37,558 bases of DNA from Gammaproteobacteria bacterium (lineage in GTDB: Bacteria > Pseudomonadota > Gammaproteobacteria > SZUA-140): positions 1-37,558 of the forward strand of contig JADLET010000039.1 in the NCBI GenBank assembly GCA_020845975.1, read 5' to 3'. This document shows positions 15,919 through 25,365 of this stretch, piece after piece. The notes below the pieces were generated by a model. It made no database searches. It saw nothing but the letters and a program-made list of their open reading frames with translations, and had not been told where the DNA came from. A program made the translations under genes and the position numbers. Every line of letters starts with the position of its first letter. Positions within the stretch are counted from its first letter, which is position 1.

Positions 15919-16554
15919 GTGCGGCGCGTGGATCTGCTGCTCGGCACATTCGTCGTTCTGCTGGTGGTCATCGACCCCATCGGGCTGGCGCCGTTGTTCA
16001 TTGCGCTCGCCCGCAACCAGACACGCGCCCAGCAGCGACGCACCGCCGTGCAGAGCGTCGCGCTCGCGGCCATCATGCTGCTGATCTTCTTCTTCACCGG
16101 CGATACCCTGCTGCACATGCTCGGCATCGGCATGCCCGCGTTCCGCATCGCCGGCGGGGCGCTGCTGTTCCTGCTCGCGATCGACATGGTATTCGCGCGC
16201 CATTCCGGCCTTCGCTCGACCACGACGCGCGAACAGGAGGAGGCGGCCACGCGCAACGGTATCGCGGTATTTCCCCTGGCGTTTCCGCTCATTGCCGGAC
16301 CTGGCTCCCTCACCACGGTCCTGCTGATGGCCTCATCGTGGAACACCCGTCTGGAGTTCATCGGCATGCTGGCCGTGCTGGTGGCGGTGTTGCTGCTGGC
16401 CCTGCTGTCGCTGCTCGCCGCCCCCTACCTGATGCGGCTGCTGGGCGAGACCGGCGCCAATGTGGTGAGCCGTCTGCTGGGACTGATCCTGGCCGCGCTC
16501 GCCGTGCAGTACATCCTGGACGGCGTGATCATGAGCATGGGCGGCCAGACGTAA
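15919..16554 (+). CDS. MarC/UPF0056 family integral membrane protein
   Basis: The 211-residue protein is almost entirely hydrophobic, with about six membrane segments and the family motifs VIDPIGLAPLFIAL near the N-terminus and FPLAFPLIAGPGSLTTVLLM in the middle. The MarC family is conserved but its transport substrate is not established; the old link to multiple antibiotic resistance was withdrawn for E. coli MarC. Start is uncertain: GTG 15919 or GTG 15928, neither with a good Shine-Dalgarno sequence. A repeat element follows the stop by 33 bp. Confidence 0.9.
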   Translation: MRRVDLLLGTFVVLLVVIDPIGLAPLFIALARNQTRAQQRRTAVQSVALAAIMLLIFFFTGDTLLHMLGIGMPAFRIAGGALLFLLAIDMVFARHSGLRSTTTREQEEAATRNGIAVFPLAFPLIAGPGSLTTVLLMASSWNTRLEFIGMLAVLVAVLLLALLSLLAAPYLMRLLGETGANVVSRLLGLILAALAVQYILDGVIMSMGGQT

Positions 16555-16587
16555 GCATCCCGCACGAACTCGTGACACCCGAAATCC

Positions 16588-16660
16588 GGGACAGATTTAT
16601 TTTTCCCGGGGCTGAAAGCTGATGCCGCGCCATTTGCTGGCGGAAAATAAATCTGTCCCC
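16588..16660. repeat. GGGGACAGATTTA-type inverted repeat, copy 3
   Basis: Left arm GGGACAGATTTATTTTTCC (16588-16606, one G shorter than the consensus) pairs with right arm GGAAAATAAATCTGTCCCC (16642-16660). The 35-nt centre is GC-rich. It lies between the marC stop and the DUF255 gene, 33 bp from the former and 41 bp from the latter. Confidence 0.9.
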
Positions 16661-16701
16661 GACGACAAGACTTTGGCGCGTGGCCATGCTAGCGTGAGGG
16701 C

Positions 16702-18786
16702 ATGATCGAGTACGCCGCAGGAACCAATCATCTCGCGGGCGAGACCAGCCCCTACCTGCTGCAGCACGCCCATAACCCGGTCGAGTGGTTCCCCTGGTGC
16801 GAGGATGCGCTCGCGCGCGCCACGCGCGAGGACAGGCCGATCCTGCTGTCCATCGGTTACTCGGCCTGCCACTGGTGCCATGTGATGGCGCACGAGTCAT
16901 TCGAGGATCCGGCGACCGCCGCGCTGATGAACCGCCTGTTCATCAACATCAAGGTCGACCGCGAGGAGCGGCCCGACCTCGACAAGATCTATCAGCTCGC
17001 GCACCAGATGCTGGCGCGTCGTTCCGGCGGCTGGCCGCTCACCATGTTCCTGGCCCCGGGCAGCCTGATCCCCTTCTTCGGCGGCACCTATTTCCCGCGC
17101 GTACCGCGCTACGGGATACCCGCCTTCAGCGAGATCCTCGAACGTATCGCCGTGTTTTACCGCGAACACCGCAAGGATCTCGAGACGCAGAACGCCGAGA
17201 TGAAGACGGCGTTTGCCTCCCTGGACGCGCGCGCGCCGGCCGATCACGCGGCGACGCTGGAGCCCTCTGTGCTCGACATGGCACGCCATCAGCTCGGCCA
17301 CAGCTTCGACCCCGGGCAGGGCGGCTTCGGCCAGGCGCCGAAGTTTCCCCATCCGCCCAACATCGAGCGTCTGCTGCGCCACTGGGCCGCAACCCGGCAT
17401 GGCGGCAGGCCCGACGAACAGGCGCTGCACATGGCCGTGTTCACGCTGGAAAAGATGGCGCGCGGCGGCATCTACGACCATCTCGGCGGCGGCTTCTGCC
17501 GCTATTCAGTGGACGGTTTGTGGATGATCCCGCACTTCGAGAAGATGCTGTACGACAACGCGCAGCTGCTCCCGCTCTATGCCGAGGCCTGGCGCGCCAT
17601 CGGCGCCCCCCTGTTCCGGCGCATCGCCCTGGAGACGGCGGACTGGGTCATGCGCGAGATGCAGGCGCCCGCGGGCGGTTACTATTCAGCGCTTGATGCC
17701 GACAGCGAAGGGGAGGAAGGAAAATACTATGTGTGGTCGCGCGACGAGATCCGCGCCCTGCTCGACGCCACGGAGTACGAGGTGCTCGCGCCCCGCTTCG
17801 GCCTCGAGCGCGAAGCGAACTTCGAGGGACACTGGCATCTGCGTATCACCTCGACGGTAACCGAGATCGCGCGGGCGCGCGGCGAGTCCGAGGATGCGGT
17901 GCGAAGACGCGTGGACGCGGCACGCGCGAAGCTGCGGACCGTGCGCGATGCGCGCGTGCGCCCAGGATGCGACGACAAGATCCTGACCGCGTGGAACGCG
18001 CTGATGATCCGCGGCATGGCGATCGCGGCGCGGCGGCTGGATGAACCGCGCCTGCTTGATTCCGCCGAGCGCGCCCTCACGTTCCTGCGCGAGAATCTAT
18101 GGAACGACGGCCGCCTGCTGGCGACCTGGAGAGACGGCCGGGCGCACCTGAGCGCCTATCTGGACGATTACGCCTTCCTCCTCGACGCCTTGCTCGAGCT
18201 GCTGCAGGCGCGCTGGCGAAATGATGATCTCGGCTTCGCCGTGCAGATCGCCGAAGCACTGCTCGACCGCTTCGAGGATCGCGATGACGGCGGCTTTTTC
18301 TTCACCGCGCATGATCACGAACCCCTGATCCACCGTCCCAAGCCCTTCGGTGACGACGCCCTGCCCGCCGGCAACGCCATCGCCGCGCGCGCCCTGGGGC
18401 GGCTCGGCCACCTGCTCGGCGAGACACGCTACCTGGACGCGGCGGAGCGCACGCTGCGCGCCGCCTGGCCACAGCTGGCGGAGCTGCCCTATGCGCACAA
18501 CACCCTGCTGGGCGCACTGGAAGAATATCTCCGGCCGCCGCCGCTGGTGCTGATCCGCGCCGGCGCGGAGGAAGGCCGGGAGTGGCTGCGCATCGCCCGC
18601 TCGACCGGCGAACCGGCACTGCTCGCCTTCGCTATCCCGCGGGACGCCGGAGATCTGCCGGGTGTGCTCGGCATGCGCCGGGCAGGAGAGCAAGGCGCCA
18701 TCGCTTATGTATGCCGCGGCACAAGCTGCTCGGCGCCGGCCGAAAATCCGCAGGAACTGCTCGCCCGTCTGCAGGAACTCGATTAA
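16702..18786 (+). CDS. DUF255 thioredoxin-like / YyaL family protein
   Basis: The 694-residue protein matches the YyaL/SPATA20 family: an N-terminal thioredoxin-fold DUF255 domain (about 1-170) fused to an alpha/alpha six-hairpin toroid like those of GlcNAc 2-epimerases and glycoside hydrolases. Diagnostic blocks are [21 protein letters not shown] (written here without its last base pairs), [16 protein letters not shown] with a C56-x-x-C59 pair, [21 protein letters not shown] and [12 protein letters not shown]. Biochemical function is not established; the CxxC pair suggests a redox step. The short leader has GAGGG just before the ATG. Repeat elements bracket the gene on both sides. Confidence 0.93.
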   Translation: MIEYAAGTNHLAGETSPYLLQHAHNPVEWFPWCEDALARATREDRPILLSIGYSACHWCHVMAHESFEDPATAALMNRLFINIKVDREERPDLDKIYQLAHQMLARRSGGWPLTMFLAPGSLIPFFGGTYFPRVPRYGIPAFSEILERIAVFYREHRKDLETQNAEMKTAFASLDARAPADHAATLEPSVLDMARHQLGHSFDPGQGGFGQAPKFPHPPNIERLLRHWAATRHGGRPDEQALHMAVFTLEKMARGGIYDHLGGGFCRYSVDGLWMIPHFEKMLYDNAQLLPLYAEAWRAIGAPLFRRIALETADWVMREMQAPAGGYYSALDADSEGEEGKYYVWSRDEIRALLDATEYEVLAPRFGLEREANFEGHWHLRITSTVTEIARARGESEDAVRRRVDAARAKLRTVRDARVRPGCDDKILTAWNALMIRGMAIAARRLDEPRLLDSAERALTFLRENLWNDGRLLATWRDGRAHLSAYLDDYAFLLDALLELLQARWRNDDLGFAVQIAEALLDRFEDRDDGGFFFTAHDHEPLIHRPKPFGDDALPAGNAIAARALGRLGHLLGETRYLDAAERTLRAAWPQLAELPYAHNTLLGALEEYLRPPPLVLIRAGAEEGREWLRIARSTGEPALLAFAIPRDAGDLPGVLGMRRAGEQGAIAYVCRGTSCSAPAENPQELLARLQELD

Positions 18787-18802
18787 CCCCCTGCCAAAAA
18801 TT

Positions 18803-18875
18803 GGGGACAGATTTATTTTCTGACAAGCCGCTGTTTTTACTTGCTTGCTTGTCCGGAAAAAATAAATCTGTCCCC
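18803..18875. repeat. GGGGACAGATTTA-type inverted repeat, copy 4
   Basis: Left arm GGGGACAGATTTATTTTC (18803-18820) pairs with right arm GGAAAAAATAAATCTGTCCCC-type sequence (18856-18875), and the flanks AAAATT/AAATTT extend the pairing. A second inner stem GACAAGC (18822-18828)/GCTTGTC (18847-18853) makes a nested hairpin. The element begins 17 bp after the DUF255 stop. Confidence 0.9.
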
Positions 18876-18959
18876 AAATTTCACGGCTGCGGATTTCAGT
18901 GTATGTTAAGACCACGCGGCGCCGCGTCGCGCCGTTTCCATCGTGAGCGAGAACGAACC

Positions 18960-19655
18960 ATGAACCTGAGCCGATCACTGTATCTGACCCTTGCCTGTTC
19001 CCTGCTTCTCCTTGGCGGTGCGCGTGCGGACGAAACCGAGGCGGGGCTCGACCGCATCGAGTTCCAGACCCAGGCGGCGCGCGAGATCGATAACGACCTC
19101 ACGCGCGTCGTGCTCGCGGTGGAGAAGGAGAACGCGGATCCCGCGCGCCTGGCGGATGACATCAACCGCGCCATGGACTGGGCCCTGAAGACGGCGCGCG
19201 CGCAGTTCGGTGTGCGCAGCCGCAGCGGCGCCTACCACACCTTCCCGGTCTATGATCAGCAGCGCATCGTGCGCTGGCGCGCCGCGCAGGAGCTGATCCT
19301 CGAGAGCGAGCAGAATGCCACGCTGAATGGCCTGGTCGGACGATTGCAGGAGCGCCTGCAGGTACGCTCGATGAACTTCGATGTCTCGGAACCGCAGCGC
19401 GCGCGCGTCGGGCAGGAGCTGACCCATGAGGCGCTGGATAATTTCAGACAGCGCGCCCAGTCGATCGCGGAGCGTCTTGGCGCGACCAGCTATGACATTG
19501 TGCGTCTGCAATTGCAGGACGATGCGGGCGCGCCGCCGATGCCGGTGCAGTCCATGGCGCGCATGCTGAAGGTGGAAGACACGGCTGTCGCGAGCGAGGC
19601 GGGCACCAGCCGTCTCAGCGTGGGCGTCTATGCCGTGATCCAGCTGCGCCGCTGA
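18960..19655 (+). CDS. Exported SIMPL (DUF541) domain protein
   Basis: The 231-residue product starts at ATG 18960 with a clear signal peptide (MNLSRSLYLTLACSLLLLGG, cleavage probably after ARA at residue 23). The rest fits the SIMPL/DUF541 domain: an early EIDNDLTRVVLAVEKENADP strand segment, a central ELILESEQNA, a later AQSIAERLGA helix and a terminal SVGVYAVIQLR strand. SIMPL proteins are periplasmic or outer-membrane associated and their role is poorly defined. A longer in-frame extension reaching back into the DUF255 gene is out-of-frame shadow. It converges with the gene at 19687. Confidence 0.85.
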   Translation: MNLSRSLYLTLACSLLLLGGARADETEAGLDRIEFQTQAAREIDNDLTRVVLAVEKENADPARLADDINRAMDWALKTARAQFGVRSRSGAYHTFPVYDQQRIVRWRAAQELILESEQNATLNGLVGRLQERLQVRSMNFDVSEPQRARVGQELTHEALDNFRQRAQSIAERLGATSYDIVRLQLQDDAGAPPMPVQSMARMLKVEDTAVASEAGTSRLSVGVYAVIQLRR

Positions 19656-19686
19656 GGCGAGGACGCCGGGCGGTCCGGCATCTGAA

Positions 19687-20346
19687 TCAGGAAGGACGCG
19701 CGGACAGCTTCCCGTTAACCCACAGGGCCAGGGCACGCCAGAAATTCGGCTGTTCGCCGCAGGCCTTGTTGATTTCGATCGACAGGGTGGAGGTATCCTG
19801 ATACACGGGCGCCACCCGTTTTTCCACGCGCGTGATGATGCCGCTGTCGGTCTGATACACCTTGTAGACGTACTCCGGATCCATCGTGCTGTAGGTGGAA
19901 CTGCCGTAACTCGCGTCGAACAGGAAATTGAACGGGCCCAGCATCTCGGTTAGCCGCACCAGATTGACACCGCTCTCGTCCTCGAGCGCATAGGACAGCT
20001 TGGTGAGCTGGTTCTGTTCTTCGATGAGCCTGTAGCGTCCCTCGATGCGCTCGAGCCGATACAGCGGATCAAGGCCGATCAGGGCGCCGAGCGGCTTCCA
20101 TTTCACAAACTCGCTGTCGATGCGCCACTGGTCGCCATACAGCTCGAAGGTGCGCACGGTACAGCGGTCACCCGTGGCCAGGTTCGCCTGGTAGAGCTGC
20201 GCGCCGAGCGGCTCGAAGGTGAGCTCGGCGATGAGTGACTCGTAGGTCAGGCGATGGAAGGTGTAGTACCAGGACGAAAACAGCACGGCCAGCATGAACA
20301 GCATGACCAGCACTGTAAACCATCCGTATCTTATAAACCTGCCCAC
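19687..20346 (-). CDS. Membrane-anchored protein of unknown function
   Basis: The start is set at GTG 20346, preceded by GAGGTG at a normal distance; the upstream extension is low-complexity shadow. The 219-residue product has one membrane segment near residues 8-28 (FTVLVMLFMLAVLFSSWYYTF) and an extracytoplasmic domain with CTVRTFELYGDQWRIDSEFV and WKPLGALIGLDPLYRLERIE. The sequence resembles small conserved gammaproteobacterial proteins that I recall being labelled multidrug transporters, a label that a single membrane span does not support. It diverges from the Kelch gene. Confidence 0.75.
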   Translation of the reverse strand: MGRFIRYGWFTVLVMLFMLAVLFSSWYYTFHRLTYESLIAELTFEPLGAQLYQANLATGDRCTVRTFELYGDQWRIDSEFVKWKPLGALIGLDPLYRLERIEGRYRLIEEQNQLTKLSYALEDESGVNLVRLTEMLGPFNFLFDASYGSSTYSTMDPEYVYKVYQTDSGIITRVEKRVAPVYQDTSTLSIEINKACGEQPNFWRALALWVNGKLSARPS

Positions 20347-20521
20347 GGCGACACCTCGCTGCGCAAACCCTGTCCCGGCGATACATTCTATCCCAGCCGG
20401 GTCCGGCCCGCCTGAGAACCCTTGCCTGTTTCGACCTTCCCGCCACGACGGCGCCGGGGCGTCAGGACAGCCCGCTCCACCTTTGTTATGCTGGACGCAC
20501 ATCCGCCCGTATTCCCTCATC

Positions 20522-21838
20522 ATGCCCCTGCTGTCTTTGCTGCTGCTCCTGCTGATCGCCCTTCCTTCCGCGGCCGCGGAACAGTTGTGGGTGCCCGGCT
20601 GGCGCGCCACGACGCCGTTGACCACTGCGCGGGCGGGCGCCGCGGTGCTCGAGGTTGATGGCTATGTCTACGCGCTCGGCGGGGTCGACGGCCGCAGCTT
20701 CCTCAAGACCGTGGAGTACGCGCCCGTTCGCGCCGACGGCGCGCTCGGCGCATGGAACCTTACCGCCCCGCTCACCGAAGCACGCGGTTTTTTCGACGCC
20801 GTCGCGCACGACGGTTATCTCTACGCGGTGGGTGGAGGCAATGGCCTGAACGGCGAGCACCTGCTCACCTCCGTGGAGCGCGCGCAGCTGCGTGCGGATG
20901 GCCGCCTCGGGTCCTGGGAAACGCTGCCCGTTTCGCTGAACCTGCCACGCCGCTGCGTCAAGCTCGCGATCGTCGGGGATGCGCTCTACGCGCTGGGCGG
21001 TTTCGGCGGCACGTTGCTCGATACGGTTGAGCGCGCGGAGTTTCGCGCCGGCGGGCTGGGTCCGTTCGCGCTGGAAGGCGCGCGCATGACGATGCCGCGT
21101 TACGTCAACGCGGTTAAGGCGCACGGCGACGCGCTCTACGTGCTCGGGGGACATGATCAGAATGAGGGGCGCGGGCTGGCCGCGGTGGAATACGCACGGA
21201 TCGGCCGCAACGGCGCCCCGGCCTGGACCGGCCTAGCCGCGATGGGCGCCGGGCGCTACGGCCTCGCGGCGCTCAGCCACGGCGACCGCCTCTACGCGCT
21301 GGGCGGTCTCGACGGCGCGCGTTACAGCGATTCGATTGAATCGAGCGTGATACTGCCCGATGGCGCACTCGCGCCGTGGCGGACGACGACCCCGCTTTCC
21401 TCGCCGCGCGCCAACTTCGGCGCCGTGACGCGGGACAACCGCGTCTACATCGTCGGCGGCACCAACCGCGACGGCTATTACCGCACGGTCGAGATGGCGG
21501 AATTCAACGCGGACGGGGACATCGGCTACCGGGCAACGCCGGAGGAAGCGGCAGCCGCCGCGGCGCAACAGGAATCCGTGCACGCCGAGCGGGCCCGCGC
21601 GTCCAATCTGCCCAACGAGGGCGAGGTGCGGGAGATCCTGCACACCGTGGCGTACAGCTATATCCGGGTCGCCGATGGCGCGGAGGAACAGTGGCTGGCG
21701 ACGGAGCGCAGCGACTACCGCGTCGGCGAACGCATCCGCTACGGCCGCGGCACGCTGATGGGCGACTTCCACAGCCGCGCGCTGGATCGGGACTTCAAAA
21801 CCATCCTGTTCGTCGAGCGGACCGAGCGCATTGAATGA
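20522..21838 (+). CDS. Secreted Kelch-repeat beta-propeller protein
   Basis: The 438-residue protein starts at ATG 20522 with a strong signal peptide (MPLLSLLLLLLIALPSAAAE, cleavage near residue 19). About six Kelch repeats follow, each with a YxLGG or YxVGG strand and a later W, e.g. VDGYVYALGGVDGRSFLKTV, GYLYAVGGGNG, DALYALGGFGG, DRLYALGGLDG and NRVYIVGGTNRDG. This should fold as one six-bladed propeller. A roughly 100-residue C-terminal region (from about 335) is Ala/Glu-rich, then ends in a small beta domain. Kelch propellers bind ligands or act as oxidase scaffolds; no catalytic residues are evident, so function remains open. Confidence 0.85.
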   Translation: MPLLSLLLLLLIALPSAAAEQLWVPGWRATTPLTTARAGAAVLEVDGYVYALGGVDGRSFLKTVEYAPVRADGALGAWNLTAPLTEARGFFDAVAHDGYLYAVGGGNGLNGEHLLTSVERAQLRADGRLGSWETLPVSLNLPRRCVKLAIVGDALYALGGFGGTLLDTVERAEFRAGGLGPFALEGARMTMPRYVNAVKAHGDALYVLGGHDQNEGRGLAAVEYARIGRNGAPAWTGLAAMGAGRYGLAALSHGDRLYALGGLDGARYSDSIESSVILPDGALAPWRTTTPLSSPRANFGAVTRDNRVYIVGGTNRDGYYRTVEMAEFNADGDIGYRATPEEAAAAAAQQESVHAERARASNLPNEGEVREILHTVAYSYIRVADGAEEQWLATERSDYRVGERIRYGRGTLMGDFHSRALDRDFKTILFVERTERIE

Positions 21839-21845
21839 AGAAGTA

Positions 21846-21949
21846 CGGTATTTCCATCCGGCTCGCCCAAATGCAGGATGGCCTGAACGGAGTGAAGCCC
21901 AGCAGGATGGCGCAGATGATGATGTTGGGCTTCGCACGGCGAAGCCCAA
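21846..21949. repeat. Palindromic intergenic element, probable bidirectional terminator
   Basis: TTGGGCTTCGC-ACG-GCGAAGCCCAA (21925-21949) is a perfect 11-bp stem with a 3-nt loop lying between the convergent Kelch and PfkB-kinase genes. The stretch before it (GCAGGATGGCCTGAACGGAG, GTGAAGCCCAGCAGGATGG) resembles a degraded copy of the widespread GGATGGGTTGAGCG...CGAAACCCATC repeat type. No T tract follows on either strand, so termination efficiency is uncertain. Confidence 0.7.
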
Positions 21950-21966
21950 TCTGCTATCTCCCGAAT

Positions 21967-22899
21967 CTAGATTGAAGTACCGAAGGCGGCGCGATAGCGC
22001 GTCGCAAACTCCTCCGGCGTGAAGCTGTGGTTCTGCGTACCGGGGTGCTCGATCTTGATGGTACCCATCAGCGAGGCGATGCGCGCGGCGGTGGACAGGT
22101 CGCGGCCCAGCATCAGGCCGTGGATCAACCCGGCGCGATAGGCGTCGCCGCAGCCGGTGGGGTCCACCACGCCGGCGGGCTTGACCGGCGGGATGTCGAT
22201 TTCCTTCTGTCCGGCGTAGATGCGCGAGCCATTGGCGCCGCGCGTGACGAACACCGCCTTCACATGTTCCGCCATCTCGTGCGGTGACAGACCGGTGCGC
22301 TCCTGCACCAGCTGTGCCTCGTAGTCATTGACGGTCAGGTAAGTGGCCATGCGCAGGAAGTTGCGCAAATCGTCGCCGTCGAACATCGGCAGTCCCTGAC
22401 CGGGATCGAAGATGAACGGGATGCCGGCCTCGAAGAACTGTTCCGCGTGCTGCAGCATGCCGTCGCGGCCGTCGGGAGAAATGATGCCGAGCGTGATGCC
22501 GCGATCGAGCGGGACGCGGTTCTCGTGCGCGAGTTCCATCGCGCCCGGATGGAAGGCGGTGATCTGGTTGTCGTCGAGATCGGTGGTTATGTAAGCCTGG
22601 GCGGTGAAGCTCTCGTGGAATTCGCGGATCAGTTGGCGGCTGATGCCATTGCGATCCATCCAGCGCGCGTAGGGCTCGAAGTCCTTGCCCACGGTGCCCA
22701 TGGGCAGGCCATCGCCGCCGAGCAGCTTCAGGTTATAGGCGATGTTGCCGGCACAGCCGCCGAATTCGCGCCGCATCTGCGGCACCATGAACGATACGTT
22801 TAGCATGTGGATCTTGTCCGGCAGGATATGCCGCTTGAAGCGGTCCGGAAAGATCATGATGGAATCGTAGGCGAAGGAACCGCAGATCAGTGCCGTCAT
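21967..22899 (-). CDS. PfkB-family carbohydrate or nucleoside kinase
   Basis: The 310-residue ribokinase-fold protein has the N-terminal GG signature (REFGGCAGNIAYNLKLLGGD, 44-63), a lid region and the C-terminal anion-hole motif DPTGCGDAYRAG with catalytic Asp252. The Gly-Cys-Gly-Asp form replaces the more usual GAGD. The overall pattern resembles bacterial kinases annotated as adenosine kinase-like, but substrate cannot be assigned by motif. AAGGA lies 8 nt before the ATG. It lies downstream of dgkA on the same strand. Confidence 0.88.
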   Translation of the reverse strand: MTALICGSFAYDSIMIFPDRFKRHILPDKIHMLNVSFMVPQMRREFGGCAGNIAYNLKLLGGDGLPMGTVGKDFEPYARWMDRNGISRQLIREFHESFTAQAYITTDLDDNQITAFHPGAMELAHENRVPLDRGITLGIISPDGRDGMLQHAEQFFEAGIPFIFDPGQGLPMFDGDDLRNFLRMATYLTVNDYEAQLVQERTGLSPHEMAEHVKAVFVTRGANGSRIYAGQKEIDIPPVKPAGVVDPTGCGDAYRAGLIHGLMLGRDLSTAARIASLMGTIKIEHPGTQNHSFTPEEFATRYRAAFGTSI

Positions 22900-22975
22900 G
22901 GTTGATGTCCTTGTAATATTTGATTCGGATTGTATCCGGTCCGGCGCCGGGGAGACGCGTGGCGCGGTGATCGGC

Positions 22976-23338
22976 CTAGTCTAGCAAAACCAGTGCCCAG
23001 ACCACAGCCGCCAGCGCCAGCGACATGAACACCGCGGCGGAACCGATGTCCTTGGCGCGACCGGACAGATCGTGCGGCTCGTTGCCGATGCGGTCGATCG
23101 CGGCCTCCACGGCGGAGTTGAGCAGCTCGACCACGAGCACCAGCAGCACGCTGCCGATCAGCAGCGCGCGCTCGATGCCGGTGTCGCCCAGCCAGCAGCC
23201 GAGCGGCGCGGCGACAACGAACAGCGCGACCTCCTGACGGAACGCGGATTCAAAGCGCCAGGCCGCCGCCAGGCCCTTGAAGGAATATCCCGTGGCGAGG
23301 ATCAGGCGCTTCAGGCCGGTGTGACCGGGCTTGGCCAT
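22976..23338 (-). CDS. dgkA: Diacylglycerol kinase
   Basis: DgkA phosphorylates diacylglycerol to phosphatidate in the inner membrane, recycling lipid left from envelope glycan synthesis. The 120-residue length matches E. coli DgkA (about 121). The pattern is also typical: an N-terminal amphipathic helix (GLKRLILATGYSFKGLAAAW), FRQEVALFV, three membrane segments, and the active-site stretch VVELLNSAVEAAIDRIG with the conserved ELLNSAIE-like motif and Asp. ATG 23338 lies 4 bp after the gcvPB stop, implying translational coupling; the longer in-frame start is within gcvPB. Confidence 0.93.
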   Translation of the reverse strand: MAKPGHTGLKRLILATGYSFKGLAAAWRFESAFRQEVALFVVAAPLGCWLGDTGIERALLIGSVLLVLVVELLNSAVEAAIDRIGNEPHDLSGRAKDIGSAAVFMSLALAAVVWALVLLD

Positions 23339-23342
23339 GCGT

Positions 23343-24815
23343 TCAGCGCGCCCCGGAGGACGGCTTCCACGCGAGATCGGGCTCGCGCGCGGCGCGCACG
23401 TCGTCAAGGCGCCGTACCGGCATGGTATACGGGGCGCCCGTCACCTTGTCCGGTGTCGCCTCCGCCTCGGCGCGAATCTGGCACAGGGCATCGATGAAGG
23501 CGTCCAGCGTGCCCTTGTCCTCGGTCTCGGTCGGCTCGATGAGCAGGCACTCCGGCACCAGCATTGGAAAATAGGTGGTCGGCGCATGGAAGCCGTAATC
23601 GAGCAGGCGTTTCGCGAAATCCATCGCGCTGACGTGCAGCGACTTCGATTCGCGCCGCATCGTCACGATGAATTCGTGGGTGGCGCGGCGCTGCGGGAAG
23701 GCCAGTTCGAAGCCGCGCTCCTTCATGCGCGCGGCCATGTAGTTGGCGTTCAGCGTGGCGTACTCCGCCACCCGGTGCATGCCTTCGCGCCCGAGCATGC
23801 GCGCGTAGATATAGGCGCGCATCAGGATGCCGGCATTGCCGGCGAAAGCGGACAGGCGGCCGATGGTCTGCGGACGATCCTTCTCGGTGATCCAGTGGTA
23901 TCTGCCGTTCGCAGCCCCCACCATCGGCACCGGCAGGAACGGCTGCAGTTTTTCGCCCACGCCGACCGGACCCGCGCCGGGACCACCACCGCCGTGCGGC
24001 GTGGAAAAGGTCTTGTGCAGGTTGAGGTGGATGACATCGAAACCCATGTCGCCCGGGCGCACCTTGCCGAGGATCGCGTTCAGATTGGCGCCATCGTAGT
24101 ACAACAGTCCGCCCGCCTCGTGGACGATACCGGCGATCTCCTTGATGCGGCGCTCGAACACACCGAGCGTGGACGGATTGGTGAGCATCAGACCCGCGGT
24201 GTGCGGACCGACCGCCGCGCGCAACGCGTCGATATCGACGTCGCCCTCGGCATTGGTCGGGATCTCGCGCGCCTTGTAGCCGCACATCACGGCGGTGGCC
24301 GGATTGGTGCCATGCGCGGCATCCGGAACCAGAATCTCGTCGCGGGCGTGGTCGCCACGCGCGGTGTGGTAGGCGCGGATCATGGCGACGCCACTGAACT
24401 CGCCCTGCGAGCCCGCCATCGGGGTCAGCGACACCGCCTGCATGCCGGTCACCTCTTTCAACATCTCCTGCAACTCATGCATGCAGGCGAGGAAGCCCTG
24501 GCTGAACTGCTCAGGCGCGTGCGGGTGCCGGCGCAGAAAACCGGGCAGACTGGCAAGCGTGTTGCAGGCGCGCGGGTTGTACTTCATGGTGCAGGAACCG
24601 AGCGGGTAGAAATGCGTGTCGATGGAGAAATTTTTCTGCGACAGCCTCGTGTAATGGCGCACCACCTGCAGTTCGGACACCTCGGGCAGCAACGGCGCCG
24701 TGGTGCGCAGCAGCGCGGCGGAGATGTCAGTGACAGCCGCGGCGTCCGCCGCCGGCGCCTGCAGGGCGGCGCGGCGCGCGGGGGCGGATTGTTCGAATAT
24801 GAGGGTCATGGTCAT
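23343..24815 (-). CDS. gcvPB: Glycine dehydrogenase (decarboxylating) subunit 2
   Basis: This is the C-terminal, PLP-binding half of the glycine cleavage P-protein, which decarboxylates glycine and passes the aminomethyl group to the lipoyl arm of GcvH. The 490-residue subunit shows [17 protein letters not shown] (69-85), [21 protein letters not shown] and the Schiff-base Lys268 in [18 protein letters not shown]. The P-protein is split in two genes here, as in many bacteria, but a peroxidase gene separates the halves. The ATG is at 24815 or, two codons in, at 24809. Confidence 0.96.
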   Translation of the reverse strand: MTMTLIFEQSAPARRAALQAPAADAAAVTDISAALLRTTAPLLPEVSELQVVRHYTRLSQKNFSIDTHFYPLGSCTMKYNPRACNTLASLPGFLRRHPHAPEQFSQGFLACMHELQEMLKEVTGMQAVSLTPMAGSQGEFSGVAMIRAYHTARGDHARDEILVPDAAHGTNPATAVMCGYKAREIPTNAEGDVDIDALRAAVGPHTAGLMLTNPSTLGVFERRIKEIAGIVHEAGGLLYYDGANLNAILGKVRPGDMGFDVIHLNLHKTFSTPHGGGGPGAGPVGVGEKLQPFLPVPMVGAANGRYHWITEKDRPQTIGRLSAFAGNAGILMRAYIYARMLGREGMHRVAEYATLNANYMAARMKERGFELAFPQRRATHEFIVTMRRESKSLHVSAMDFAKRLLDYGFHAPTTYFPMLVPECLLIEPTETEDKGTLDAFIDALCQIRAEAEATPDKVTGAPYTMPVRRLDDVRAAREPDLAWKPSSGAR

Positions 24816-24844
24816 CTTTGTGGTTGGAGTAGAGGTTTCCGTGG

Positions 24845-25342
24845 TCAGCGCAGCGCCGCGACCGCCTTGTCGTAGTCGGGATGCTGGGCGATCTCGGGCA
24901 CGAGCTCGGTGTAAAGGATCCGGTTCTCCTCATCCAGCACCAGCACCGCGCGCGCGGTCACGCCCGCCAGCGGTCCGTCCGTGATCATCACGCCGTAATC
25001 CTCGGCGAATTTGCGCGAGCGCATCAGCGAGAGCGTGGTGATGTTCTTCAGATCCTCAGCATCGCAGAATCGCTTGTGGGCGAAGGGGAGATCCGCCGAG
25101 ATCATCAGCAGGATGGCATTGTTGCCGGCGGCCAGTTCATTGAAACGTCGTGTCGAGGCGGCGCAGACCGAGGTGTCGATGCTGGGAAAGATGTAGAGCA
25201 GTTTTTTCTTGCCGGCGAACTCCGCCAGCGAGCGGTCGCGCAACGCGGTGTCGGTCAATGTGAATTCCGGCGCACGAGTGCCTCGCGCCGGCAGGTCACC
25301 GCAGGTGTTCACCGCGGATCCTTTCAATGTTATGGTCGCCAT
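24845..25342 (-). CDS. tpx: Thiol peroxidase (Tpx-type peroxiredoxin)
   Basis: Tpx reduces hydrogen peroxide and alkyl hydroperoxides with electrons from thioredoxin. The 165-residue protein has the peroxidatic Cys60 in [18 protein letters not shown] and the resolving Cys93 in HKRFCDAED, the same spacing as E. coli Tpx (Cys61/Cys95, near enough). Start is supported by GAGGAGGGG just upstream. It lies between gcvPA (24 bp) and gcvPB (29 bp) on the same strand, so it is almost certainly in the gcv operon and made whenever glycine cleavage is. Confidence 0.95.
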   Translation of the reverse strand: MATITLKGSAVNTCGDLPARGTRAPEFTLTDTALRDRSLAEFAGKKKLLYIFPSIDTSVCAASTRRFNELAAGNNAILLMISADLPFAHKRFCDAEDLKNITTLSLMRSRKFAEDYGVMITDGPLAGVTARAVLVLDEENRILYTELVPEIAQHPDYDKAVAALR

Positions 25343-25365
25343 GTTCCCCTCCTCACTCCGGCGGC

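Noticed and set aside
18582-18959. N-terminal extension of the SIMPL protein into the DUF255 gene
   Set aside because: It reads DUF255 codons out of frame and the repeat element, and removes the signal peptide at 18960.
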